From positions 62,001 through 126,000 of the forward strand of contig CAWBGK010000016.1 in NCBI GenBank assembly GCA_963788305.1: DNA of 64,000 nt, written 5' to 3'. Below, one piece after another: positions 38,695 through 48,571 of this stretch. The notes beneath the pieces were generated by a model, which was not told where the DNA came from, ran no database searches, and saw only the letters and a program-made list of their open reading frames with translations. The stretch comes from UTCFX2 sp963788305 (GTDB lineage Bacteria > Chloroflexota > Anaerolineae > Anaerolineales > UBA4823). Numbering within the stretch: position 1 is the stretch's first letter; each line of letters begins with the position of its first letter. A program made the position numbers and the translations under genes.

Positions 38695-40955
38695 CAGGTT
38701 TTGTCTTTCAACTTCATCAATCCAACGATCAATAAAAAATAGACAGAAATGATTAACCCCTGGGCCGACCAGGTCTTTGCCAGCATAGCTGCATATTCAT
38801 TGTCGCTGTCTTTATTCGCAATCGCCCAACCAAAAAGGTTCTCAAACCGGCTCAGCATTCCCTCTGCCTGCCCAATCGCTTCGTTGCGGCTGATCTGCCA
38901 TGCAGCCAGCTCATTTTGATAGGTTATGAGAGCCTGCTGATATTGATCTGCATTTTGCTGGTATGCTTGAACTTCCGTTTCGTAATTCGCCTGGACGCTG
39001 GCTGTCAATTCCTGGTAAGCCCTCAGCTCAGATAAATAAACGTTCATAGCGGCCAGATCGTTCGGATTACCCGGCTGTTGCGGCGCATCCGGAAGTTGGG
39101 GTTTTTCTGGCGGCTGGCCAATTTCCGTGGGTTTTTCTGGCTCGGGCTCATCGATTGCTGGATTGTAAAACATACCCAGTCCAGGGAATTCGCACGAATC
39201 CTGACGTAGCGTGTCAATCCCGAGACAAAGACATCCAAGTTGTTCGCTTTGTTCGAGAGTGAGGGTTTCACGATCAGCAGCAGACAACTCCCAGCACGGA
39301 TCAGCAGCAAGGTCAGAACCGATACCCGATATCCCCAGGAAAGATTGAAATGCCCAGCGCGTTGAAGTGATCGCTGTAACAGGCTCTGGAAGTGGAATCA
39401 GTGCTCCACCCAGGACGATTTGTGGGATCATCAACAAGATCACGATCAACGGAACAGTATTTGAATTCGGTGCTAGTGCAGAGGCAAATAGACCCATCAT
39501 CATCCCAGAGAAGGTCGCCAGCACAACGGTTATATAGACCAGAAAAAATTCGAGCGCCCCACCTGGCATATCGAATGCCAGATAATGCAAGACAGTGTAA
39601 GCAACCGCATGATAGAGCGCTAACAGCCCCGCCACCCACATTTTTGAGAGAACATAAGGCAAAATTTCCAGGTTTACCAGCCGCTCTCGGCGGTAGACCG
39701 CCTTTTCTTTGACAATTTCACGCATCTGAGAAATCCCACCGACAAGTACCCCGTAGATTGAAAAAAGGAACAACGAGATCACCGCCGGTGAGAAATCTCC
39801 ATTTTTATAATCGAATGGATTGGCGTCCATCCCACTAGCCAGGACAAAATCCAGCATCCCTACCAATGGTGCTGCTACTAACATCAAAAGCAAGCTGATC
39901 CGATCTCGGCTCAATATTTTCAGGTTTCGAGCAGAAAGGATCGCGAACTGGCGAATTGAAAGAAATGGATTAAACCTGCCGGCAGAGGTTTTGGATTTCT
40001 GAAATTTTGTAATCCCATCAGACTGGTTGCGGTCCTTGTGGTTTCTCGGGTCAGCTGCATCCAGGTCGTGTCCTTTGGTAAGGAGGGGCTCTCGGATGTA
40101 CTTTTGAAATGCCAGGTGCTTTTGATACCGGAGTTGCCAGTCCTGTGGAACGCCTTTGGTTGGATCGTCAAGAATTGAATAGATCTGGTCAAAATCCATC
40201 CCGCGGTGGCGCTGCTCACGGTCTGATTGAAATTGCGAAAAATAGGTCAGCGCCTCATCCGGCGGTCCAAACCATGCCAGATAACCACCCCGAGCTAGAA
40301 AGACCACCTTATCAGCCAGCATCACATTCTTCGTGGCGTGCGTGATCAGCACAATCGTTCGACCCTGGTCTGCCAGCCTGCGCATCAGCTGCATCAATGA
40401 AGTTTCGGTACCTGGATCCAGCCCTGATGTCGGCTCATCCAGGAAAAAGAGCCCGGGCTGGGTTAATAGCTCCACTCCTATTGAAACCCTTTTTTGCTGA
40501 CCGCCGCTCAGCTTGGAAATTTGTTCATCTTTCATGTGCGCCAGGTCGAGGTCATCGAGGACTTGCAATATCCGCGTTCGACGCTCTGCCGCCGATACAT
40601 CAGGAGGCATTCTCAATTTGGCAGCATAATCAAGCGATTCAAAAACCGTCAGCTCCAGGTGAATGATATCCCGCTGCGGCACGTATCCTATCCCGCTGCG
40701 GAGTGCATCAAAATGCCTGTACAGGTCGGTATCATTTAAGAAAACCTGCCCATTTGTTGCCGGGCGATAGCCAGCCATAGCATCAACAAGCGTGGTCTTG
40801 CCCCCACCGCTTTGACCGACCACCACGACGAATTCGCGCGGCTTCAATACCAGCGAGATATCTTGTAGCAAGTTAAGATCTTTTCGCACTTGCTTGTTCA
40901 GACGAAACGCATCAATTCTGACACCGTGAGTTCTGGTCAATCCGCTCCAGGGCAT
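38694..40955 (-). CDS. ABCG-type ABC transporter (ATPase plus membrane domain)
   Basis: Half-transporter with an N-terminal ATPase and a C-terminal membrane domain. Walker A is VVGQSGGGKTTL, the signature is LSGGQQKRVSIG and Walker B is LFFLDEPTSGLD. Six or so membrane helices follow from about residue 370, with a long insertion before the last: a Pro-rich stretch (PEKPTEIGQPPEKPQLPD) and a Gln/Glu-rich coiled coil of about 70 residues. The frame opens within the 3' end of the FHA gene. DQNS at the end of that frame and GVRIDAFRLNK in this one join naturally, so the two may be one FHA-ABC protein split by an indel. The substrate is unknown. Confidence 0.87.
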   Translation of the reverse strand: MPWSGLTRTHGVRIDAFRLNKQVRKDLNLLQDISLVLKPREFVVVVGQSGGGKTTLVDAMAGYRPATNGQVFLNDTDLYRHFDALRSGIGYVPQRDIIHLELTVFESLDYAAKLRMPPDVSAAERRTRILQVLDDLDLAHMKDEQISKLSGGQQKRVSIGVELLTQPGLFFLDEPTSGLDPGTETSLMQLMRRLADQGRTIVLITHATKNVMLADKVVFLARGGYLAWFGPPDEALTYFSQFQSDREQRHRGMDFDQIYSILDDPTKGVPQDWQLRYQKHLAFQKYIREPLLTKGHDLDAADPRNHKDRNQSDGITKFQKSKTSAGRFNPFLSIRQFAILSARNLKILSRDRISLLLMLVAAPLVGMLDFVLASGMDANPFDYKNGDFSPAVISLFLFSIYGVLVGGISQMREIVKEKAVYRRERLVNLEILPYVLSKMWVAGLLALYHAVAYTVLHYLAFDMPGGALEFFLVYITVVLATFSGMMMGLFASALAPNSNTVPLIVILLMIPQIVLGGALIPLPEPVTAITSTRWAFQSFLGISGIGSDLAADPCWELSAADRETLTLEQSEQLGCLCLGIDTLRQDSCEFPGLGMFYNPAIDEPEPEKPTEIGQPPEKPQLPDAPQQPGNPNDLAAMNVYLSELRAYQELTASVQANYETEVQAYQQNADQYQQALITYQNELAAWQISRNEAIGQAEGMLSRFENLFGWAIANKDSDNEYAAMLAKTWSAQGLIISVYFLLIVGLMKLKDKT

Positions 40956-42009
40956 TTTCTCCCAGGATAAATAGGTACGGACCAATCCGAAGGTGATCCT
41001 GTGGTTTTGCCCAGGTCTCATCGTGGATCCGCTGGTTGTTGAGAAAGGTCCCGTTAAGGCTTCTCAGGTCTCTCACGCGGAAGCGCTGACCGACGCTTTC
41101 TATCTCAGCTTGAAAGCGTGAGATTGATGGTGCATCGAGGACGATATCATTTTCTAAATCGCGTCCAATCAGCAGTTTACCTTGACCACCGACCTGGATT
41201 ATTCGTGCAAAGCCAGGTTCATTTCCTTCAGGAAGCTGAAAATACATGGTCACCAGTTGACCTGCTTCTGCGCTTCCAACTCGAATAACAGCATTATCGA
41301 TGAGTTTCTGCGCCCCTTGAACCAGCATGCCGTCCAGATATGTCTCGTTCGTATTATCTGGCTGGATGGTCAGCAGATAGCCGTCAGGGATTGATTCGAG
41401 CAAGGCGTGGTGGCGAGAAATGATCGGAGAACGGATTACGATGTAATTGTCTTCATCACGTCCTATCGTAATCCTTGAATCGATCAACGGATAAGTTTGA
41501 GAATCCTCACCTGCTACCATCACGATCATTTTTGGCGAGGCCGATTTCTTCCCGATTACCATTGGATCATTTTTTTGATATGGCTGTGTGGCAGAATCAG
41601 CCTTATTTTCAGAAAGCGGGATTGAGCTGTCTTCAACAGACTCTGTCAGGACATCTAAACCGTTGGTTAAGATGATTGTGTCTTTGGAAACTTCTCCAGC
41701 AGGCACCTCCTGGAATTCGAAAGCCACATTCTCACCCAGTGTGATCTTGTCACCTGAGGAGAGTGGATAGGGAGATCCTATCTTGACCCCATTCACAAAG
41801 GTGCCGTTTGCACTCCCGCGGTCTTCAATGAGAAATCGCCCGGATGAGAATGTGATCCGGGCATGAATTCGCGACACCATCGAGCCTGTCAGGACGATCT
41901 GCGCCTCGGGTGCTCTGCCAAGGAGGGTTACAGATGGCTCCAGATAATAAATCTGACCTGCTTCAGGTCCGAGGATTGCGTTAAGCTGGTATCGAGTAGC
42001 AGACGGCAA
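40912..42009 (-). CDS. Triple FHA-domain protein, probably the N-terminal part of the ABCG transporter
   Basis: 365 residues with three FHA phosphothreonine-binding modules. Domain 1 (about 1-100) has LLGRAPEAQIV, SRIHARI and ANGTFVNG. Domain 2 (about 160-255) has TIGRDEDNYIV, SRHHALL and NETYLDG. Domain 3 (about 265-355) has LIGRDLENDIV, SRFQAEI and LNGTFLNN. The second and third deviate at the usual His-Ala and Asn-Gly positions. In other bacteria such modules are fused to ABCG transporters and let kinases control them. Here the stop falls at the point where the ABC frame begins, so either separate proteins or a frameshifted fusion is possible. Confidence 0.87.
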   Translation of the reverse strand: MPSATRYQLNAILGPEAGQIYYLEPSVTLLGRAPEAQIVLTGSMVSRIHARITFSSGRFLIEDRGSANGTFVNGVKIGSPYPLSSGDKITLGENVAFEFQEVPAGEVSKDTIILTNGLDVLTESVEDSSIPLSENKADSATQPYQKNDPMVIGKKSASPKMIVMVAGEDSQTYPLIDSRITIGRDEDNYIVIRSPIISRHHALLESIPDGYLLTIQPDNTNETYLDGMLVQGAQKLIDNAVIRVGSAEAGQLVTMYFQLPEGNEPGFARIIQVGGQGKLLIGRDLENDIVLDAPSISRFQAEIESVGQRFRVRDLRSLNGTFLNNQRIHDETWAKPQDHLRIGPYLFILGENALERIDQNSRCQN

Positions 42010-42167
42010 TATTTACTCCATGTAAAGAACTTCTTGATGCCTTCATAAGGAAAACAGAAAATCGATAAGTTGAAAAACGGTCAGAATGCCATCCTATTGT
42101 AGTTGTAGAAGGTTGGGCTGTCAAACCCCCCTGAAAGCCCAAATAATGGATAAATGGTTATCTGTTT

Positions 42168-44193
42168 TCATGCAACCAGAGAAGTCTTTTTTACCATCAC
42201 TTCAGCGACGATCTCAGCGATATCTTTAATCCGAATCTCGCTGTTAGCATCTGCTCCTGCATCGCTTAACATAGCCAGGCAGAATGGGCATCCGACAGCC
42301 AGAGTGGAAACCCCAGTTTTCTGGACATCCCGGAACCTGTTTGCATTGATCCGTTCCTGCCCATGTTCCTCTTCCTTCCACATTTGCGCCCCACCTGCCC
42401 CGCAACAGAAAGACATCGATCCATGACGCTCCATTTCCACAATCTTAACTCCTGCGCTTTCCAACGCCTGGCGAGGAGCATCGGTGATCTGATTGTGGCG
42501 TCCCAAATAGCATGGATCATGGAAAGAAGCAGAAATAAGCGCGTCTGAATTCAACTTGAGCCTACCGGCAGCAACCAGCTCATTAATCAATTGGGTGTGA
42601 TGGATCACAGCGAAGTTACCCCCAAATGCCGGGTATTCGTTTTTCAGGGTGTGGATACAATGAGGGCAGGTTGTCACGATGCGACGAGGCGCAATTTCAT
42701 TTAGGGTTTCGACATTCCTGGTTGCCAGTTCATTAAACAAGAATTCGTTCCCTGCCCTTCGGGCAGCATCACCTGTACAGGCTTCGTGTCGACCTAAGAC
42801 AGCAAAATCGGTCCCTGCTTCGTTCAATATGGCTGCGAATGCTCTGGCTGTCTTCCTGGCGCGCTCATCGGTCGCCGGCGCACAGCCTACCCACCATAGA
42901 ATCTCAGGATCAGGCTGCTGCTCAACTGTCCGGACATTCAATCCTTCTGCCCACTTCATCCGATCAATCTGAGGGACATTCCATGGATTAGCGTTGCGTT
43001 CCATCCCCTTAAATGCAGTCTGGAGCTGGTCTGGGAAGCTGTTCTCCATCAATACCAGGGCGCGGCGAATATCCAGGATATCGTGCATCGGCGAGTTGTT
43101 GACTGGGCAGATATCGATGCAAGCCCCGCAGGCTGTACAAGCCCAAATTGCCTGCTCGGAGATTGCAAATTCAATCAGAGTTTGAGAGCTCTGTTCACCA
43201 CCAGCGATCGACTTACCTTCATGATTGAGAAAATAGCGCTTATTAATTTCCAGCGCTGCTGGAGATAGAACCTTACCAGTATTGTACGCCGGACAGACCT
43301 GCTGGCAGCGGTAGCACATGATGCATGCATAAGCATCCATCAGTTGTTCCCAACTCAGGTCTTCTAGATGGATTGCGCCGAATATTTCAACCGTCTCATC
43401 ATCAAAATCTAACCGGCTCAACTCACCGATTGAATGACGCTCAGGCTTAAGGATATGGTTCAGCGGTCCGAAGAAGAGGTGAATATGTTTTGAATAATAA
43501 AAATAAGGGATGAAAAGCAAAATAGTTCCGAGCGCAAGCCAGAATGTGATGTGTTCAGCCCGGATCAGCGCATTCGCACTCAGGTTCGCCCATATCCCAG
43601 AGACTGTTGTGGCAAACGGCTGCCATTGATCTGAACCCCCTGCTGCGATCTTGTAAGTCTCTCCCAAAAATCGCGAACCAACATGAATGATTACAAATCC
43701 TCCAACAATCAAGGAGTTCTCGGCGGATGCCGCTCCTGGCTTGCGGATGTAGGAGGATATCATCCCGGGTCGTCAGCGATTTTGATTTAATCACAAAACG
43801 CCGAATTAAAAGGGCAGCCATCCCCACAAGAACACTAACACTCGAGAGATCTGCCAGCAGGCGATAAATGCCACCTGCTACTCCCTGCCCCATGAAATGG
43901 AAACCGGAGATAAACCCCTGCAGTAAATCTCCCAAATTGACGGTCAAAAAAAACAGGAATCCCCAAACGATTAAAGCATGGAACAGGCTGGTCGCAAAAC
44001 GGATCTTAAATGTCGGCTGTAGAAGCGCCACTTTGACAGCAGCCGAAACCAATCGCCTGCCCGTTAGGTTGAAGCTCGGCTTTCCGTGTCCTCGGGAAAT
44101 GATAGAACCGATGCGCCGGCTCAAGCGGAAGGATATGAAGAGAACCGCCAACACCGCCAGAACAAACAGGATCTTCTCAGGCCATGTGAGCAT
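42168..44193 (-). CDS. Second membrane HdrD-like iron-sulfur oxidoreductase (frameshifted)
   Basis: Paralogue of the protein at 28099-30033. The N-terminal frame (44193 down to about 43765) encodes the first membrane helices. The next frame gives further helices, two [4Fe-4S] motifs (CIMCYRCQQVCP, CTACGACIDICP) and two Cys-rich domains with CPHC and SFCCGAGGAQMW. The first of these has HEACTGDAAR, with Thr for the second Cys of the usual CCG. The layout matches proteins proposed to connect electron-transfer flavoprotein to menaquinone. It is not in an operon with cytochrome genes, so its role may differ. Total length is about 675 residues. Confidence 0.87.
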
Positions 44194-44258
44194 CGCTTCC
44201 CTCAGTTTACCATAAACTGATCAGGCGAAGTTCGGGCGCTTCACCCTCATCATTATTC

Positions 44259-45689
44259 TCATTGTTCAAATACTTTCAACGCTTCAATGATCACTGGGTC
44301 AGTTTCGTCAGTTACCAGATCCCAGTCGCTTAAAACACTGATGTCTGGAATGATCCCGGTTTTTTCCCAATTCTGGTCTGGGTTTTTCAGCGGGCGAAAT
44401 GTTGCAGTGGCTATCCAGGCGCGCGACTTGTCTGAAAAATCGAAAATACGGAGCATTTCAACATTTCCATTGGTTTGCTCTCCGATGATTTTTGCCCTGC
44501 CCAAATCCCTGAGGATTCCAGAGAAAATCTCACCGAAACTGGCAGAACCTTTACCCACCAAGACGACAAGCGGCAGCTGCTGGGACCCGGCGATATTTAA
44601 TCCATTTACTTCGATGGTTTCCTCCACATCCCGTTCTTCAAACAAGCCCACTGGTCCGGTAGTGAAATGAGCCAGGGTATTTAACATAACATCGATCGTA
44701 CCTCCCCCGTTATTGCGGTTATCTATGATCAGCCCGTCCAATGGCCCAGACGAAGATAGCTCTTGAAGCGCCTGGCTAACGCGTTCGTCAATCTGCTCCT
44801 CAAGGAAAGTCGGTATCATCAAGTAGCCTATCCGCTTTCCACCCGGGGTTGTCACCACATGGCTTGGGATCGGGGTCTCAGTCACCACCGCCCGCCTGGT
44901 GATGCTAACATCACGAGGCGTCTGTCCAGGCGTCTGTATAGTGACCAGGACTGTCGTGCCTTCTTCTCCAAGAAGAAGGTTTAACCGATTGCCTTCTTCG
45001 TCAAAAACTGGTTGCCCATCTACAGCCAGGATATTGTCATGCGGCTGCAAACCCGCTTCTGCCGCCGGGCTGTTCGGATATACATATACTATTGATAGCA
45101 CTTTTCGCTCAGGTACCGGTGTATGTATCACACCTATTCCAACATATTGGGCATTCCCAGCATATTCCTGATCCAGCTGAAGTGCCATATCAGGATTAAA
45201 AAAAGTCGAATGCATATCCCCAAGGGAGAAGATCATCTCTGCAAGGGCGTCGTAGAATTCGTCTTCGCTCAACCCGGCACTGATTTTTTGGAGCATATCC
45301 TGGCGGACTTCACCCCAGTTCAGTCCGTTGAAATCAGGATAAAGGTAGTTTTCGTTCACCACACCCCAGACTTCTTCAAAAATCTCGACCTGGCGCGTGG
45401 ATGGAAATGGCCGTAAAACGGTTGGCGTGAATACAAAGACCGGAGTCGCACTGGAAAATGCTGTTGGTGATGCGGTTGCGGTGAACAGATCAGGGGAAGG
45501 ACTCGCCAGAATTCTTGGAGCACTTAAAGTCTGCGTGCTCAGCTTGATTTGAGAGAGCGTTGCTGCCATTAACGGCGCAGCTGTCGGTCCGGATCTGGAA
45601 AAAAGCCCACCCGCATAGCAGGCAAGCGTTAGAAAAGCGCCGAGCGCGAGCCAAAGGAAATGGACGCGAAATCGCTGTCTCAATCTCAA
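44259..45689 (-). CDS. S41-family peptidase with PDZ domain (C-terminal processing protease-like)
   Basis: 476 residues, anchored or secreted through an N-terminal helix (FLWLALGAFLTLACYAG). A Thr/Pro/Ala-rich region is followed by an N-terminal helical domain, a PDZ domain (AGLQPHDNILAVDGQPV) and the peptidase core. LIIDNRNNGGGTIDVM and GKGSASFGEIFSG contain the expected Ser nucleophile. The usual catalytic Lys loop (TFGKG in tail-specific proteases) reads EQTNGNVE, so the catalytic base may differ. It starts with a TTG inside the L,D-transpeptidase stop, so the two are coupled and may both act on the cell envelope. Confidence 0.85.
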   Translation of the reverse strand: MRLRQRFRVHFLWLALGAFLTLACYAGGLFSRSGPTAAPLMAATLSQIKLSTQTLSAPRILASPSPDLFTATASPTAFSSATPVFVFTPTVLRPFPSTRQVEIFEEVWGVVNENYLYPDFNGLNWGEVRQDMLQKISAGLSEDEFYDALAEMIFSLGDMHSTFFNPDMALQLDQEYAGNAQYVGIGVIHTPVPERKVLSIVYVYPNSPAAEAGLQPHDNILAVDGQPVFDEEGNRLNLLLGEEGTTVLVTIQTPGQTPRDVSITRRAVVTETPIPSHVVTTPGGKRIGYLMIPTFLEEQIDERVSQALQELSSSGPLDGLIIDNRNNGGGTIDVMLNTLAHFTTGPVGLFEERDVEETIEVNGLNIAGSQQLPLVVLVGKGSASFGEIFSGILRDLGRAKIIGEQTNGNVEMLRIFDFSDKSRAWIATATFRPLKNPDQNWEKTGIIPDISVLSDWDLVTDETDPVIIEALKVFEQ

Positions 45690-46876
45690 TACCCACCCGC
45701 TTTGTACAATTCCGGATCGGTGGGGGTCTCGCCAGATGGATCCCAGACATAGACATAATCGCCGTTCTCCGCCCAGTCAAAAATCCAGTGGGCATCGGCA
45801 ACAGCCAAATTCACACATCCATGGGATTGAGGGTAGCCCATTTTCGCGCGCCAGTAGGCCCCATGCAGGGCGCGTGCGCCATCAAAATACATCGTGTAGG
45901 GCACATCCTCAAGGTAGTAGGCATCCGATCGATCGGCTTCAAAAGACCCAGTCATTGGAGCAGACTCGTGTTTTTCGTAGATCTGAAAGACGCCTGGTCG
46001 GGTCCAAAAAGGATCGGCTCCAGAAGCAATGATCGTCGCGAAAACCAGTTGGCCTTGATCATAGACTGCTAAGGTCTGGTCAAACAGGTTCACTTCCATC
46101 CAGCGGTTTCCTGAAATACCATCCGGCTTCGTATTGTTGGGTACCACTCTGGCGATATATTTAGCAGGAACCCATTCGTCTGGGCCGATCATATACCAAA
46201 GCTCTTCAGCGACTTTTTCCTCACCAAATACCGGCACGATTTCATATAAATTCAGCAGCCTGCCTGTCGCCTCACCATTAGGTGCGACTTTCACATCGAT
46301 CTGCGGTGTCTGTGAAAAATATGTCAGCACCCACCCAAAAGCACTGGTCGGCGTGCTGGCAAATGTTGCTCCACGTCCCGGGGGCATGACTCCCAATCTC
46401 GAAATATAGTTTCCGGTCAAGAAAGCGCCCGGTTGGATCTCATAGAGTTTTTTCCCCTCTATCTGCTGCTCATTCGTGTATGAGACGTATACAAATTCGC
46501 CCATCAGTCGCTGAGAAGCTGATTTTTTATTCCCAGCAACTGCATCCTGCATCGAGCTGAAAACTGGCGCCGGCATATTGGTCACTTCGCCGTACAGTAC
46601 GTCCACTTGCCCAAGCCCCTGATCGACTGGTGTATATGCCAATGGAGGCATCGGGAATGTGATCCCTTTTTCTGCCATCTCTGTCCGGTAACCGGATGGT
46701 CCTGCTGGTAGACAATTACCAGGATCATACATATATATTCCTGGCAGACACAAAGGAGTGCTTTCGTGCACAGGATTTTGTTGTCGCACTTCATCAGCAG
46801 CTGTAACGGATTGCGTTTCAACACCGAAAACAAAAAGCAAGCCCAGGATGCTGAAAACCAGCAAGGTTCGTTTCAT
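45686..46876 (-). CDS. Secreted L,D-transpeptidase (YkuD domain)
   Basis: 396 residues with an N-terminal signal peptide (KRTLLVFSILGLLFVFG). The C-terminal third is the YkuD catalytic domain: a beta-rich part beginning near NRWMEVNLFDQTLAVYDQ, then HGAYWRAKMGYPQ and the active-site SHGCVNLAVADAHWIF. The middle region is not assigned but has the look of SH3-like modules. Such enzymes make 3-3 peptidoglycan cross-links or attach proteins to the wall. Chloroflexota envelopes are atypical, so the exact substrate is uncertain. Confidence 0.88.
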   Translation of the reverse strand: MKRTLLVFSILGLLFVFGVETQSVTAADEVRQQNPVHESTPLCLPGIYMYDPGNCLPAGPSGYRTEMAEKGITFPMPPLAYTPVDQGLGQVDVLYGEVTNMPAPVFSSMQDAVAGNKKSASQRLMGEFVYVSYTNEQQIEGKKLYEIQPGAFLTGNYISRLGVMPPGRGATFASTPTSAFGWVLTYFSQTPQIDVKVAPNGEATGRLLNLYEIVPVFGEEKVAEELWYMIGPDEWVPAKYIARVVPNNTKPDGISGNRWMEVNLFDQTLAVYDQGQLVFATIIASGADPFWTRPGVFQIYEKHESAPMTGSFEADRSDAYYLEDVPYTMYFDGARALHGAYWRAKMGYPQSHGCVNLAVADAHWIFDWAENGDYVYVWDPSGETPTDPELYKAGGY

Positions 46877-47108
46877 TCAATGACTCCTAAATAATCTGGA
46901 TTGGACATCCACTTAATCCAACCAGTCAATCCCAACTTTAAATATCAACCGATTTACCCAGGTCTATTCCATGGGGTTTCATTCTTATTATAAGCGGGCT
47001 TTTGGAAAAACTACCCGTCCGGAAATGAAGCGATGATTAAAGCATCCTTGCGGTGATATAATCCAGGTTGTTATAAGAGACTAAGAATACCAAATATATC
47101 TAATAATA

Positions 47109-47539
47109 ATGAGCTCTCAGGATTTTATCAGGCTTGGATTGCAGTTCGCCCTGATGCTGGGTTTTGCGCTATTTCGTGCTCAGTTTCTTTGCCCCGATTT
47201 ATTTTGTTTCGATGGAACGCTTGTCGTTTTAATCCTGGTTGCTGCCTGTGTCACCAAGATCGGGTCTGTGTTGATTGGAGCGCGATTGGCAGGTATGCCC
47301 ATCAACCGGGAGTCGCTAGCAATAGGCTTTGGTCTCAACGTGCGTGGAGCGACTGGAATCATTCTGGCTGGGGTTGGATTGACAAATAATCTGATTGACG
47401 AACGGATATTTGTGGCGTTGTTGTAATGGCATTAACCACCTCATTAATGGCCGGACCTGCAATGAATTTCCTTCTACGCAATTACATCTCGGATTTTAGA
47501 AAACCCCCAAACCAAAGTCCTGGTCGAATGATTTATTAA
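47109..47539 (+). pseudogene. Remnant of a CPA2-type cation/proton antiporter
   Basis: The C-terminal third only of a Kef/Na-H antiporter. The best-preserved part is VLILVAACVTKIGSVLIGAR, AGMPINRESLAIGFGLNVRG and GVGLTNNLIDERIFVAL. A shift near 47424 moves the end (VVMALTTSLMAGPAMN) into the next frame, and the upstream part (FFAPIYFVS) is in yet another. No start or N-terminal 200 residues can be found in the 230 bases upstream, which hold no other gene. With several breaks plus a missing front, I read it as decayed and not just mis-sequenced. Confidence 0.65.
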
Positions 47540-47588
47540 TGTGTTATCATCCGGCGAGCGGTTGTTTGTAAGAGTACTTCAAGTCCTT

Positions 47589-48515
47589 ATGTCAGAATTA
47601 TCCAGGCCCAAAGATCCACCTACATCCAGTCTCAACAGCTTTCAAATCTGGCTGCTGGCTATCCGTCCAAAGACGCTGCCAGCGGCTGCTGCAACTGCAA
47701 TCGTCGGCTCTGCAGCTGCTTTTTGGATGGGAAAATTCCAACCAGGTCCAGCTCTCGCCTGCCTGCTTGGAGCGCTTCTGCTCCAGATTGGCGCAAACCT
47801 TGCCAACGACGTATTCGATTATTATCGCGGCGCAGACACTCATGCTCGCCTCGGACCGCTGAGGGTCACTCAATCAGGGTTGCTTCGACCTCGACAGGTC
47901 ATCTTCGGGATGTGGACTGCTTTCTCGCTTGCTGGAATTTTAGGCGCATATTTATTCTTATCTGCTGGCTGGCCGGTCATTTTAATCGGATTGGCTTGCA
48001 TCGCTGCCGCTATCGCCTACACAGGAGGTCCTTTCCCTTATGGATATTTCGGCCTGGGTGATCTGATGGTTTTCTTCTTTTTTGGACCCATTGCTGTATG
48101 CGGCACTTATTTCGTACAGGCCAATCGGATGGATCCGATAGCCTTGTGGGCTTCGCTTCCGATGGGATTTCTGATCACTGGAATCCTGGTGGTAAATAAC
48201 CTGCGAGACATTAAAAGTGACTCTTTAGTTGGAAAAAAGACCCTGGCAGTTCGGCTGGGAGAGCGCGGCACCCGCCGCGAATTCAGCCTGTGCCTTACAG
48301 CCGCATACCTGGTCCCGCCTGTACTTGCACTGAGCGGCGCAGGTCCTGCCTGGGGGCTTCTTGTCTGGCTTTCAATCCCTTTGGCTGTTCAACTTAATCG
48401 CACCGTCTGGACAACTGAAGGTCGGCCATTGAACCTGGCACTGGCCGCAGCTGGACGGCTGACTTTGTTGTTCAGTTTGTTGTTTTCGTCTGGACTCATC
48501 ATCGCCGCCTTGTGA
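47589..48515 (+). CDS. menA: UbiA-family prenyltransferase, 1,4-dihydroxy-2-naphthoate type (menaquinone synthesis)
   Basis: An integral membrane protein of 308 residues with about eight helices. The first Asp-rich motif is NDVFDYYRGADTH and the second NNLRDIKSD, the Mg-diphosphate-binding pair of the UbiA superfamily. PKTLPAAAATAIVGS near the start and GPLRVTQSG after the first motif are typical of MenA. It would attach a polyprenyl chain to dihydroxynaphthoate to make menaquinone, fitting the b6f-like and Hdr-like membrane proteins nearby. ATG at 47589 is preferred over an in-frame start at 47541. Other UbiA members cannot be fully excluded. Confidence 0.85.
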   Translation: MSELSRPKDPPTSSLNSFQIWLLAIRPKTLPAAAATAIVGSAAAFWMGKFQPGPALACLLGALLLQIGANLANDVFDYYRGADTHARLGPLRVTQSGLLRPRQVIFGMWTAFSLAGILGAYLFLSAGWPVILIGLACIAAAIAYTGGPFPYGYFGLGDLMVFFFFGPIAVCGTYFVQANRMDPIALWASLPMGFLITGILVVNNLRDIKSDSLVGKKTLAVRLGERGTRREFSLCLTAAYLVPPVLALSGAGPAWGLLVWLSIPLAVQLNRTVWTTEGRPLNLALAAAGRLTLLFSLLFSSGLIIAAL

Positions 48516-48571
48516 TGACCCGAGAACCCTGGCGTTCGTGAGAAACCCGGTCTCACCGGAAGCAAGAAGAG

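Noticed and set aside
28099..44193. The two HdrD-like genes as soluble methanogen-type heterodisulfide reductase
   Set aside because: Both have N-terminal membrane helices and lie near menaquinone and cytochrome genes; no methanogenesis genes are present, so a quinone-linked role is more likely.
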